Made by a program: the position numbers and the translations under genes
NCBI GenBank assembly: GCA_016281475.1
Contig: JAEEIS010000086.1
Coordinates: forward strand, 1 to 26,612
Direction of reading: 5' to 3'
DNA from: Bacteroidales bacterium
Lineage (GTDB): Bacteria > Bacteroidota > Bacteroidia > Bacteroidales > P3
DNA length: 26,612 nucleotides
Part shown: in pieces, positions 1 through 8,022 of the stretch
Layout of the letters: the number at the start of each line of letters is the position of its first letter
Position numbering within the stretch: the first letter of the stretch is position 1
The notes under the pieces: generated by a model
Database searches by the model: none
What the model was told of the DNA's origin: nothing
What the model saw: the letters and a program-made list of their open reading frames with translations, nothing else

Positions 1-149
1 GGTGACTTCTATTTTTTATCGCCTGACGGCGAGAAATTGAACAAAATTGATAAATAAAAATTTTATATGATTTTGAATCAAGATTTTATATAATTTCTGC
101 CCGCAGGGCATCCGTCAAATTGGGGATTTATAGAAATCCCTTATTAGGA

Positions 150-330
150 GATGCTTCACAAGTCCCTGAAGGACCGCAATACCACAGGCGGGGGTGACAA
201 CCCCCGTATAGCCCCGAAAGGGCAAAAGAATCACGCTGCTGCCCTTTCAGGGCGTCAGCTGCATACACCCTCCACCCAAGGCGTTGCCTTGGGCTACAGG
301 TGTGGTGGCCTTTCAGGCCGTTTTGACAAG
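150..330. repeat. Hairpin-rich intergenic repeat block
   Basis: Non-coding stretch with at least five short perfect hairpins: CGGGGGTGACAACCCCCG (189-206), GCCCCGAAAGGGC (211-223), GCCCTTTCAGGGC (241-253), CCCAAGGC/GCCTTGGG (275-293) and GGCCTTTCAGGCC (307-319). A 79-codon open frame crosses it but is probably spurious, because its bases are explained by the palindromes. Similar hairpin blocks recur elsewhere in the window (about 1929-2046 and 2740-2800), so this is probably a REP-like interspersed repeat. The rest of 1-680 also has small hairpins near 20 and 105 and no gene that I can support. Confidence 0.6.
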
Positions 331-510
331 CAGTCTATCACAAAAACAAAAACGAAGGACATGTACCTAAATTTACTTGTCAAACCTTAGTTATTCTCGT
401 TCCGCCTTTTCCCATCCCTGCCCCCGCCTTACTCCCGACAAAGCTCCATATAGCAAGAATTGATATGAGGTCCTTTGTCGCTCTCGGAGCAATAAAGAAC
501 CCGCATAGAA

Positions 511-570
511 GTAAAAATCGGTAGAATGCGGTAGGGAACCGTAAGAATCGGTAGGATGCGGTAAGGGAGA
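511..570. repeat. Two-copy imperfect direct repeat, about 30 bases
   Basis: The unit AATCGGTAGAATGCGGTAGGG is followed about 30 bases later by a near-identical copy (AATCGGTAGGATGCGGTAAGG). It lies in the spacer upstream of the VOC gene promoter. No function can be assigned. Confidence 0.5.
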
Positions 571-679
571 GATTTTTTTTGTTATGGAAGTTTTCGGGGG
601 GAGGAGTGGATTCGGGAGGTGGAGGAGTGCGTAAGGGTATGGCGGAAACGTTAAAAATGCTGCCTCTGTGGCTGGGGGA

Positions 680-711
680 TTTGTTTGTGTGATTTTTTAT
701 GCGTATCTTTG
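680..711 (+). promoter_or_regulatory. Bacteroidota-type promoter of the VOC gene
   Basis: TTTG at 680-683 and TATCTTTG at 704-711 are separated by 20 bases. This matches the Bacteroidota primary sigma factor consensus (TTTG, 19-21 bases, TAnnTTTG). Transcription would start near 718, giving a leader of roughly 50 bases before the ATG at 772. Confidence 0.75.
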
Positions 712-771
712 CATTTGTAATTGTGCGGAGGGTTTGGTGCGTTATTTTATTGATTTATAATACTTATTATT

Positions 772-1848
772 ATGGAGCGTAATTTTTTGATTTCTGGCAT
801 ACAGCAGATAGGCGTGGGGTGCGTGGACTTCCACGAGTCGTGGAAGTGGTATATCGACATGTTTCAGATGAACGTGCGCATACTGGAGGACGACACGGTG
901 GCGGAGCGGATGCTGCCCTACACGGGCGGCAAGGCGCAGAAGCGCCACGCCTGCATCGCCGCGAACCTGCAAGGGGGCGGCGGTTTCGAGATTTGGCAGT
1001 ATTCGGAGCGCAAGCCCGAGCCGAAGACCTTCGAGACGGCGGTGGGCGACCTCGGCATCTTCGCCGCCAAGCTGAAGAGCCACGACGTGGTGGCGTACCA
1101 CCACCAGCTGCTTACGAAATACAAGAATGTGGGTCCGCTGAGCATGATGCCCGACGGAGTGCAGTGCTTCGTGGTGCGCGACCCGTGGGACAACTATTTC
1201 CAGATTGTGGAGGACAAGTCGATCTTCATCCCGCAGAACACGCTGGGCGGCGGTATTGTGGGCGGCATGATTGGCTGCACCGACATTGACAAAAGCCTGC
1301 CGCTCTATCGCGACCTGCTGGGCTACGACCGCGTGGTGTATGACCGCACGGGCGTGTTCGACGATTTCGGCTATATGACGGGCGGCAAGGAGCAGTACCG
1401 CCGTGTGCTGCTGGCCACCTCGGAGAGGCGCAAGGGTGCCTTCGCGCCGCTCTACGGCGACAGCACCATCGAGCTGGTGCAGCCCCTGGACCGCCAGCCG
1501 CGCAAGATATACGAGGGTCGCTATTGGGGCGACCCGGGATTTATACAGATATGCTTCGACGTGACTCACATGCGCAACCTCGAGAAGCGTTGCAACGAGC
1601 TGGGCCACCCCTTCACGGTGGACAGCTGCAAGGACGACGGCCATTTCGACATGGGCGAGGCCAGCGGCCACTTCTCCTACATAGAGGATGCCGACGGCAC
1701 GCTGATAGAGCTGGTGGAGGCACACAAGCTGACCATCACAAAGCACCCCCACATCACCATCAACATGCTGAAACGCGACAGGGAGAAACCATTCCCGAAA
1801 CTGTTCTTCAGACTGATGGGACTGAGTAAGGTAAAAATAAAGGATTGA
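772..1848 (+). CDS. Two-domain VOC (glyoxalase/dioxygenase-fold) protein
   Basis: A 358-residue protein with two vicinal-oxygen-chelate modules. The first (about 5-150) begins IQQIGVGCVDFHESWKWY. The second (about 160-325) begins with MIGCTDIDKSLPLYRDLLGY and ends near DADGTLIELVEAHK. This tandem layout is typical of metal-dependent dioxygenases, lyases and epimerases of the VOC superfamily such as 4-hydroxyphenylpyruvate dioxygenase-like proteins. The reaction cannot be named from sequence alone. The gene follows a strong promoter at 680-711 and precedes the Hdr-like genes on the same strand. However, a 227-base spacer filled with repeats separates it from them, so co-transcription is uncertain. 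A 336-codon open frame on the opposite strand is a shadow of its GC-rich third positions. Confidence 0.8.
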   Translation: MERNFLISGIQQIGVGCVDFHESWKWYIDMFQMNVRILEDDTVAERMLPYTGGKAQKRHACIAANLQGGGGFEIWQYSERKPEPKTFETAVGDLGIFAAKLKSHDVVAYHHQLLTKYKNVGPLSMMPDGVQCFVVRDPWDNYFQIVEDKSIFIPQNTLGGGIVGGMIGCTDIDKSLPLYRDLLGYDRVVYDRTGVFDDFGYMTGGKEQYRRVLLATSERRKGAFAPLYGDSTIELVQPLDRQPRKIYEGRYWGDPGFIQICFDVTHMRNLEKRCNELGHPFTVDSCKDDGHFDMGEASGHFSYIEDADGTLIELVEAHKLTITKHPHITINMLKRDREKPFPKLFFRLMGLSKVKIKD

Positions 1849-1859
1849 AGAGTCGGAGC

Positions 1860-1913
1860 AATCGGACCATTCAGAACAATCGGACTAATCAGAACAATCG
1901 GACCATTGAGAAA
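1860..1913. repeat. 18-base tandem repeat, three copies
   Basis: AATCGGACCATTCAGAAC (1860-1877), AATCGGACTAATCAGAAC (1878-1895) and a third, more diverged copy (1896-1913) lie directly behind the VOC stop codon. Three copies without spacers rule out a CRISPR array. Confidence 0.7.
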
Positions 1914-1928
1914 ACAAATCACCATTAT

Positions 1929-2046
1929 GGGGACTTCTATTAATCACCTCGGAGAGGTGAGACTATTCATAACACGGTACAAGCCGAAGGCGCAGTGCCG
2001 TGACACTCAGCCATCTGAGAACTGCGTCCCGAAGGGACGCGACATA
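1929..2046. repeat. Interspersed hairpin repeat (copy D of the family)
   Basis: The stretch contains CACCTC/GAGGTG (1945-1959), a CACGG...CCGTG arm pair with the core GTACAAG...GCAGTG, and the palindrome GCGTCCCGAAGGGACGC (2024-2040) followed by GACAT. The same blocks in the same order occur at 26500-26612 and, inverted, at 14339-14450. Unlike those copies, this one lacks a recognisable GACTGATTTTTT inverted-repeat end. It separates the VOC gene from the first ferredoxin-like gene. Confidence 0.6.
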
Positions 2047-2075
2047 TATACAGAATTTATTGAACCCACCATCAT

Positions 2076-2678
2076 ATGAATCTAATTGAGCATTTAAAGG
2101 AGGACGTGCGTTTCGAAGAGTCGCTGAAGGCGTGCATGAACTGCGGCGTGTGTACGGCCATCTGCCCGGCGGCGGAATTCTACGACTACGACCCGCGACG
2201 CATCTGCGACCTGGTGCAGCGCGGCGACGAGGAGGAGATTGAGCGGGTGCTGCGGAGCGACACGATATGGTATTGCGGACAGTGCATGTCGTGCAAGACT
2301 CGCTGTCCGCGCGGCAATGTGCCGGGCGAGCTGATCAGCGTGCTGCGCAAGGTGTCGCAGGAGTTGGGCTTCTTCCGCTACAGCGAGAAAGGCCGCCAGC
2401 AGGTGTTTCTCATGGACACGCTGCAGAACAACATATTGGAGATAGGCTACTGCGTCTATCCCGACCGCGTGGACCCCGGCTACCACCCCGAGCAGGGGCC
2501 GATATGGCAGTGGTATCACGAGCATATCGCCGACATCGCCCCCAAACTGGGGGCCAACTACCACGGCCAAGGGGCGGGCGCGCTGCGCGACATACCGCAG
2601 GAAGACTTGGACGAGGTGCGCCGAATCTTCGAGGTGACGGGCGGCATGGAACTGAAAAAGAAGGTAAAGAAAGATTGA
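2076..2678 (+). CDS. HdrC-like 4Fe-4S dicluster protein (long form)
   Basis: A 200-residue soluble protein with two ferredoxin-type cluster motifs: C20-x2-C23-x2-C26-x3-C30-P and C67-x2-C70-x2-C73-x3-C77-P. Spacing and context match subunit C of heterodisulfide reductases, which passes electrons between the flavin subunit HdrA and the catalytic subunit HdrB. The C-terminal 100 residues, after the second motif, have no obvious domain. The downstream genes are a second, shorter HdrC-like protein, an HdrD/cytochrome b fusion, HdrB and HdrA, so this is one of two electron-wire subunits of the complex. There is no clear Shine-Dalgarno site before the ATG, as is usual in Bacteroidota. Confidence 0.85.
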   Translation: MNLIEHLKEDVRFEESLKACMNCGVCTAICPAAEFYDYDPRRICDLVQRGDEEEIERVLRSDTIWYCGQCMSCKTRCPRGNVPGELISVLRKVSQELGFFRYSEKGRQQVFLMDTLQNNILEIGYCVYPDRVDPGYHPEQGPIWQWYHEHIADIAPKLGANYHGQGAGALRDIPQEDLDEVRRIFEVTGGMELKKKVKKD

Positions 2679-2739
2679 ATGAAATAATTATTGCTTGAAT
2701 GCTTAAAAGTGTAAAAGCTTTTTTACATACACCAGCCTT

Positions 2740-2800
2740 ACGGCCATCCATCTGGGGCATACCCCTGCTTCGCGGTACCCCTCTCAAGAGGGGACGGCTG
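2740..2800. repeat. Small hairpin repeat between ferredoxin-like genes
   Basis: Contains GGGG-CATA-CCCC (2754-2765) and CCCCTC-TCAA-GAGGGG (2778-2793) in the 171-base gap between two genes of the probable Hdr operon. There is no U-tract behind the second hairpin, so it is not an obvious terminator. It resembles the other hairpin repeats of the window. Confidence 0.5.
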
Positions 2801-2849
2801 ACGCGAGAAATACTCAAACAATCAAGCAATCCAATCGAACATCAACAAT

Positions 2850-3209
2850 ATGGCAAATTTTGGATTTAAGATATCAACACCGAGGTCGATAGACTTGGAC
2901 AGCGCGGACACGGCGCTGTCCGAGCGGCTGCTGGAGCGGGTTCCCTCCTATCGCTACTGCATAGGCTGCGGAGGCTGCACGGCGACTTGTTCGGCTGGGC
3001 AGTTTACCGACTTCAACATCCGCAGAACACATTTCCTCTTCAGCCGCAGGCAGTACGACAAGCTGACGACAGACCTACTGCCCGAGGTAGACCTGGACAA
3101 GTGTATGCTGTGCGGCAAGTGCACGCTGGTGTGCCCAAGGGGTGTGAACACGCGCGGACTGATTGTGGAAATGAGGAAACTATTGAATGAATCAAAAAGG
3201 ACCTCATAG
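2850..3209 (+). CDS. HdrC-like 4Fe-4S dicluster protein (short form)
   Basis: A 119-residue protein with motifs C37-x2-C40-x2-C43-x3-C47 and C85-x2-C88-x2-C91-x3-C95-P. The Pro usually following the first motif is replaced by Ser (CSAG). It is essentially just the ferredoxin-like domain with short ends, about the size of a minimal HdrC. It is the second HdrC-like gene of the cluster and only distantly like the 200-residue protein before it. It probably relays electrons between the flavoprotein and one of the CCG-domain subunits. An AT-rich spacer repeat (3223-3253) separates it from the next gene. Confidence 0.85.
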   Translation: MANFGFKISTPRSIDLDSADTALSERLLERVPSYRYCIGCGGCTATCSAGQFTDFNIRRTHFLFSRRQYDKLTTDLLPEVDLDKCMLCGKCTLVCPRGVNTRGLIVEMRKLLNESKRTS

Positions 3210-3222
3210 AATTACGACAAGA

Positions 3223-3256
3223 AATTTCAATTTTCAACTTTCAATTTTCAATTATT
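3223..3256 (+). repeat. AT-rich leader repeat before the HdrD-like gene
   Basis: The block AATTTTCAACTTTCAATT plus a second TTTTCAATT ends four bases before the ATG at 3261. The same sequence, in the sense orientation of the following gene, recurs before the small membrane protein gene (15601-15625) and before the Spy-like gene (15205-15230). It probably provides an unstructured AT-rich leader in place of a Shine-Dalgarno site. Confidence 0.5.
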
Positions 3257-3260
3257 ATAG

Positions 3261-5060
3261 ATGTTTTCGGTTTTTGTACTCCCATTCTGCATAGGTGTTG
3301 TGGCACTGCTGGCCATCTCGGTGGTCAAGTACTGCAACTGGATTCGTGGCTTCGACCGCAGGCAGCAGGCCATCGTGCGACGGAACATACTGTCGTGGAA
3401 GTTCCTGCCTGCCATCTGGGAGATGTTTCGCGAGTGCCTGCTGCACTGGCGCATCACTAAGCACAATGTGATATTGGGCTATATGCACCGAAGCCTTGCC
3501 TTCGGATGGTTCCTGCTGATAGTGGTGGGCGCGGTGCAGGCGATAGTGGCCTACCCCGACGGGCATCCGTTCTATGTGGCCATATTCTTCAACTTCTTCG
3601 AACCCCGCACACCCAACATGGCACATACGCCCGCGATGGATCATATCGCCACGCTGATGGACGTGCTGCTGCTGTATGTGTTTTCGGGGTTGTCGCTGGC
3701 GATTCTGAAGAAGTTTTGGTCGAAACCGCTGGGCATGAAGCGCACCACGCGCCTCAACCTGACCGACCGCGTGGCAAAGTTTGCTCTCTGGTGCATATTC
3801 CCATTGCGACTGCTGGCGGAGGGTGCCACATCGGCCATCTACCATAACGGCGGCTTCCTCGTGATGGGTGTGGGCAATGTGATGAGTGCCATGGGCTTGG
3901 ACAATGCTATATATGAGTACCACATGTGGGTGCTCTATTCGTTGGCGTTGGGCATCTTCTTCACACTGATGCCGTTCACACGCTACATGCACATCTTCAC
4001 CGAGGTGTTCCTGATCTACTTTCGCCAGCTGGGGCTGCGCGACAGCGAGAAGAAGAACGGCTACACGATGTTTGAGCTGAGCGCCTGCTCGCGCTGCGGC
4101 ATCTGCATCGACGGCTGCCCTATCAATAGAGAGCTGGGCGTGACCGACATACAGGGTGTGTACTTGCTGCAGGCAATACGCAACAAGGACTTGCGCAACC
4201 GCGCTGAGAGCATTGCCAACATGTGCATGGTGTGCGGACGGTGCACGGCGGAATGCCCCGTGGGCGTGGACTTGGAGCCGATACGCCGGCAGGTGCGCAA
4301 CGAGCATGTGAAGGGTATCGACAACCCCGATGGATACCAGTACCTCAAGGCAGTACACCATTTCAACGCCGTGGGACGTGTGGCCTATTTCGGCGGCTGC
4401 ATGTCGCACCTGACTCCCGGCATCACGAAGGCAATGGAACAGATATTCCAGGCCGCGGGACAGAACTACTGGTTTATGGACAAGGATGGCACCATGTGCT
4501 GCGGCAGGCCGTTGCAACAGCAAGGATTGGTGCGACAGGCAGATGCGCTGCGTGACTTAAACAAAAGGATGATAAAGAAGAGCAATGCCACCATGCTGGT
4601 GACATCGTGCCCGATTTGCTATCGGACCTTCGCGCAGGACTACCGGCTCGACATCCCCATAATGCACCACTCGCAGTATATCGACATGCTGCTGAAGAGT
4701 GGCAGGCTCAAGGTAGAACGCAGCGACGAGCGGGTCACGTACCACGACCCCTGCGAGCTGGGACGCGGATGTGGAGTGTATGACGAGCCGCGCCGCGTGA
4801 TCGCCGCCACCGCCACCCTGCTGTCCACAAAAGAGGAGCGCGAGAAGAGCCTCTGCTGTGGCTACAACCTCGGCAACATCAGCATCGACGGTGAGCAGCA
4901 GGCCAAGATACGCGATGCCGCCCTGCGCAACCTGACGGAGCCGCAGCCCGACTGCATTGCCACCGCCTGCCCGATGTGCAAGAAAGCATTGACACGGGCC
5001 AACGACACGCCAGTCAACGATATAGCTGAAATTATTGCGAGACAACTAATAATCAAATGA
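3261..5060 (+). CDS. Membrane-bound cytochrome b / HdrD-like CCG fusion protein
   Basis: A 599-residue fusion. The N-terminal 255 residues form a membrane domain with about five hydrophobic segments (near 4-27, 78-98, 128-150, 197-215, 222-250) and candidate haem histidines H76, H221 and H244, resembling the NarI/HdrE/QmoC membrane subunit. Next come two ferredoxin motifs (C276/279/282/286 and C322/325/328/332). Two CCG domains follow: C380...C413-C414...C450-x2-C453 and C498...C532-C533...C570-x2-C573. The spacings fit the CX31-39CCX35-38CXXC non-cubane cluster site, and both sites look complete. The protein would exchange electrons between the quinone pool and the cytoplasmic Hdr-like subunits. 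The next gene starts four bases downstream, so the two are tightly coupled. A 422-codon antisense frame here is a shadow. Confidence 0.85.
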   Translation: MFSVFVLPFCIGVVALLAISVVKYCNWIRGFDRRQQAIVRRNILSWKFLPAIWEMFRECLLHWRITKHNVILGYMHRSLAFGWFLLIVVGAVQAIVAYPDGHPFYVAIFFNFFEPRTPNMAHTPAMDHIATLMDVLLLYVFSGLSLAILKKFWSKPLGMKRTTRLNLTDRVAKFALWCIFPLRLLAEGATSAIYHNGGFLVMGVGNVMSAMGLDNAIYEYHMWVLYSLALGIFFTLMPFTRYMHIFTEVFLIYFRQLGLRDSEKKNGYTMFELSACSRCGICIDGCPINRELGVTDIQGVYLLQAIRNKDLRNRAESIANMCMVCGRCTAECPVGVDLEPIRRQVRNEHVKGIDNPDGYQYLKAVHHFNAVGRVAYFGGCMSHLTPGITKAMEQIFQAAGQNYWFMDKDGTMCCGRPLQQQGLVRQADALRDLNKRMIKKSNATMLVTSCPICYRTFAQDYRLDIPIMHHSQYIDMLLKSGRLKVERSDERVTYHDPCELGRGCGVYDEPRRVIAATATLLSTKEEREKSLCCGYNLGNISIDGEQQAKIRDAALRNLTEPQPDCIATACPMCKKALTRANDTPVNDIAEIIARQLIIK

Positions 5061-5064
5061 GACC

Positions 5065-6117
5065 ATGAAACGCTACTGGAACGGATACCAAAAAGCCATA
5101 GCCGACGACCACTATTTCTATGAGCGGAGCTGCATACGGCAGACGTTCTTCCCCGGGTCGGAGGCTGCATTCTTGAAGATACTACGCGAGGAATTGGGCA
5201 AGGATATTTGCGACAATCCCCACCAGCATACCTGCACAGGCATCGGCTACCACTCGGACGTGGTGCCTTTCGAAACCACGATGACGGTGGTGGCACGACT
5301 GTTTTCGTTGATGAAAGAGTACGGCTACAAGAATTACGTGCCGTCGTGCGTCACCAGCTTCGGCGTGTTTGTCGAGATGATGACCAAGTGGGAGGAACAG
5401 CCCGAGTTGAAAGAAAAGGCACGCCAATATCTGTGGGATGCCTGCAAGCGCGAGTTTGAGGTGCCTGAGAACATCGTCCACCCGAGCGACATCATCTATA
5501 AGTTCCGCTTCGACCTGAAACCCAAGATGAAATACCAGCTGGTGAACCGCTTTACGGGACGTCCGTTGCGGGTGGTGGAGCATATCGGCTGCCACTACGC
5601 CAAGATATTCTCCCACCATGGGGTGGGCAATGCGGAATTCCCCTACGTGCTGGCAGGCATGATTGAAGCATGGGGCGGCGAGGTGATAGACTACCCCGAG
5701 CGGCGGCACTGCTGCGGCTTTGGTTTCCGCCAATATCTGGTGCAGGAGAACCGTGGCTACAGCATCGCCAACACGCAGAAGAAGTTCGAGTCGATGGAGT
5801 CGTACGAGCCCGACTTCATCCTCACCAACTGCCCGGGTTGCAGCATGTTTATGGACAAGTGGCAATACACCATCGCCGAAATGGAACACAAGACCTACGA
5901 CAAGGAGGGCTACGGCATTCCCGTGCTGACCTACGAGGAGCTGACCGGCCTGCTGCTGGGCTACGACCCCTGGACGCTAGGATTGCAGCTGCATCAGGTG
6001 CAGTGTGAGCGGCTGATGGACAAGATAGGCATCGCCTACAACCCGTCAGAGAAATACCGTGGCGTGAGCGGCCGTCGGCATCCCTCGCCCGAGAAACCCG
6101 AGTTTTTGAAAGTATAA
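5065..6117 (+). CDS. HdrB-like CCG-domain subunit with one degenerate site
   Basis: A 350-residue protein of the heterodisulfide reductase subunit B family. The second CCG site is complete: C176, C216-C217, C256-x2-C259. The first site has decayed. Only C23, C57 (in HTCTG where CCG is expected) and C94 (in SCVTS where CxxC is expected) remain, so this half probably cannot hold a non-cubane cluster. Canonical methanogen HdrB carries two such clusters at its disulfide-reducing site. The neighbouring HdrD-like fusion supplies two further intact CCG domains. The substrate is unknown: coenzyme M/B disulfide is not expected in Bacteroidales. The start four bases after the preceding stop supports translation as one unit. 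Confidence 0.85.
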   Translation: MKRYWNGYQKAIADDHYFYERSCIRQTFFPGSEAAFLKILREELGKDICDNPHQHTCTGIGYHSDVVPFETTMTVVARLFSLMKEYGYKNYVPSCVTSFGVFVEMMTKWEEQPELKEKARQYLWDACKREFEVPENIVHPSDIIYKFRFDLKPKMKYQLVNRFTGRPLRVVEHIGCHYAKIFSHHGVGNAEFPYVLAGMIEAWGGEVIDYPERRHCCGFGFRQYLVQENRGYSIANTQKKFESMESYEPDFILTNCPGCSMFMDKWQYTIAEMEHKTYDKEGYGIPVLTYEELTGLLLGYDPWTLGLQLHQVQCERLMDKIGIAYNPSEKYRGVSGRRHPSPEKPEFLKV

Positions 6118-6173
6118 TTTTATCAGAATAATCAGATTATTCCGAACTACTCTGAAAAAATAAGATATAGAAG

Positions 6174-7202
6174 ATGAAGAAAATAGCCATATTAGGTGCC
6201 GGACCTGCGGGCATTGAGGCAGCCGCCATCCTGGCAGCCAACAACTGCCCCGTCACCCTGTTTGAGAAAGAGACAGAGCCACTGTGCAACATAACCGACA
6301 AGGCATTCTTATTTCCTAATTTCGCCGATGCTGCCGAGGTGGCGGCAACGTTGAAGGCGAAACTGGACAACCCTAATATCACCCTGCGCTGCAACACCGA
6401 GGTGACGCAGCTCACACCCTCATACATCGCTGGTTTCCAAGAGGAGAATCTTACCGGCACACCCGTGTGGAAGGTGAACGAGGAATTGTATGACATGGTG
6501 CTGCTTGCCACCGGCTATACCCCCTTCGATGCCCACCGCAAGGAGGAACTGGGCTACGGAATCTACCCAGGAGTGCACACCTCGCTGGAGATGGAGAAGA
6601 TGATACGGGAGGGTAAGATTGTCAACAGCCTAGGAGAGAAACCCAAGAGAGTTGTGTTTCTGCAATGCGTGGGGTCGCGCGACGAGAAGTCGGGCAACCA
6701 CTATTGCTCCAAACTCTGCTGCGTCACCGCTGTCAAGCAGGCTATCGAGGTCAAGAAACAACTGCCCGACTGCGAGGCGTTTGTCTTCTATATGGACCTC
6801 CGCATGTGGGGGCAGGGCTTTGAGGAGATGTATCGCACCGCACAACAGGAGTATGGCGTGAACTTCGTCAGAGGAAGAATCTCAGAGGCTGGCGGCACCT
6901 TCGACGGCCGTGTGCAAATCAAGGCTGAAGATACCCTGCTCGGCCGCCCGCTGAAGATGACCAGCGACCTGCTGGTGCTGATGGTGGGCATGGAGGCGTC
7001 GAAAGGCACACGCGAACTGGCCACACAATGCCGCATCTGTGGCGAATACGGTTTCGCACAAGCTAAAGACCCCCATCTGCACGACTGCCAGAGTGAGGCA
7101 CACGGACTGTTTGTGGCTGGAGCCTGCAAACGTCCCATGACGCTGAGCGACTCCATCAACGACGGACGTTCAGCAGCTTACGAAATACTTACATCGCTTT
7201 GA
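6174..7202 (+). CDS. HdrA/QmoA-like FAD-dependent oxidoreductase
   Basis: A 342-residue flavoprotein. It starts with an FAD-binding Rossmann motif (GAGPAGIEAA, residues 8-17). It carries the family signature CVGSRDEKSGNHYCSKLCC (C165, C178, C182, C183), which binds a [4Fe-4S] cluster near the flavin in HdrA. The C-terminal part has CRICGEYGF (C286, C289) and the FAD-contacting block GLFVAGACKRPMTLSDSINDG. At about half the length of methanogen HdrA it lacks the extra ferredoxin domains and is closer to QmoA of sulfate reducers. It is the last gene of the Hdr-like set and overlaps the end of the convergent SDR gene by 14 bases. Confidence 0.85.
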   Translation: MKKIAILGAGPAGIEAAAILAANNCPVTLFEKETEPLCNITDKAFLFPNFADAAEVAATLKAKLDNPNITLRCNTEVTQLTPSYIAGFQEENLTGTPVWKVNEELYDMVLLATGYTPFDAHRKEELGYGIYPGVHTSLEMEKMIREGKIVNSLGEKPKRVVFLQCVGSRDEKSGNHYCSKLCCVTAVKQAIEVKKQLPDCEAFVFYMDLRMWGQGFEEMYRTAQQEYGVNFVRGRISEAGGTFDGRVQIKAEDTLLGRPLKMTSDLLVLMVGMEASKGTRELATQCRICGEYGFAQAKDPHLHDCQSEAHGLFVAGACKRPMTLSDSINDGRSAAYEILTSL

Positions 7203-7986
7203 CCTTGCGTGCCAGTCGGGCACAGAGGCCGGGAAAGAAACGCTTGATGTAGGCCATCAGCAGCTCCTTCTTACCCACAAGCACCTCGCGACGCTTGCGA
7301 TAGATGGCGCGCACTATCTTGTCCGCCGCCTGCTGGGGCGTGACGCCGCCCGCCTGTCCGGCATCCATCTTGCCATGCTGACGGCCGTCTTTCTCAAGGG
7401 CGTGGAGCGAGATGTTGGTCTGCACACGACCCGGGCAGACAATGGTGACGCGGATATTATCTTTGTAATTCTCAGCCTGTATGGTCTCAAAAAAGCCGTA
7501 CAGGGCATGCTTGGCGGAGGAATAGGCGCAGCGCATCGGGAATCCGAAACAGCCTGCAATGCTGGTGGTGACAACCAGCTGTCCCCCACCCTGCCCTATC
7601 ATCCTAGGCAGAATGTTCTTGGTCAGCAACACGGGGGCGTAGAAGTCAATGTCCATCACCTTGCGAAACACATGCATCTCGGTCTCCACCACGGTGCCGC
7701 GCTGGCTGATGCCGGCGTTGTTGTAGAAGATGTCGATGTGTCCGAAGGTGTTCCATGCCTTCTCGGCAAGGCCATCCAACTGGTCCAACTGTGAGATGTC
7801 GAAAGGCAGGGCCTTGGCATCGGGCGCACCCAATTCCTTGCAACGCTTCGCCACCTGCGCAAGCAAATCATCTTCAAGAGCTGTCAGCAACAGCGTCGCG
7901 CCCTCTTGGGCAAAACGATAGGCGGTAGCCTCGCCAATGCCCGACGAGGCTCCCGTAATCCAAACTATTTTATCCTTAAATAGCAT
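7189..7986 (-). CDS. SDR-family reductase, probable 3-ketocapnine (3-ketosphinganine-type) reductase
   Basis: A 265-residue classical short-chain dehydrogenase. The cofactor motif TGASSGIG lies at 11-18, NNAG at 89-92, and the catalytic residues are S142, Y155 and K159. The C-terminal stretch (AYIKRFFPGLCARLARK) resembles membrane-associated 3-ketodihydrosphingosine reductases and DHRS7-like SDRs. It is the last gene of a three-gene minus-strand set after a threonine-synthase-fold enzyme and an alpha-oxoamine synthase. In the capnine/sulfonolipid pathway an SDR reduces the 3-keto product of the acyltransferase, which fits this position; the assignment is an inference from context. It starts 37 bases after the previous stop and converges with the HdrA-like gene. 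Confidence 0.8.
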   Translation of the reverse strand: MLFKDKIVWITGASSGIGEATAYRFAQEGATLLLTALEDDLLAQVAKRCKELGAPDAKALPFDISQLDQLDGLAEKAWNTFGHIDIFYNNAGISQRGTVVETEMHVFRKVMDIDFYAPVLLTKNILPRMIGQGGGQLVVTTSIAGCFGFPMRCAYSSAKHALYGFFETIQAENYKDNIRVTIVCPGRVQTNISLHALEKDGRQHGKMDAGQAGGVTPQQAADKIVRAIYRKRREVLVGKKELLMAYIKRFFPGLCARLARKVKAM

Positions 7987-8022
7987 TTCAGATTGTTGAT
8001 ATGTCGGATGTTAATCACCCTC

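Noticed and set aside
151..390. 79-codon open frame in the first intergenic region
   Set aside because: Its sequence is a chain of palindromic hairpin repeats, with no promoter or homology that I recognise.
742..1752. 336-codon open frame on the minus strand opposite the VOC gene
   Set aside because: It is the mirror of a GC-rich coding frame, rich in His, Val and Ala without any domain, and the plus-strand VOC protein has clear family motifs and a promoter.
1860..1913. Possible CRISPR-like repeat array
   Set aside because: Three 18-base units follow each other without spacers, so it is a simple tandem repeat.
3255..4523. 422-codon antisense frame opposite the HdrD-like gene
   Set aside because: The plus strand has complete cluster motifs with correct spacing; the antisense translation is His/Gln/Val-rich shadow sequence.
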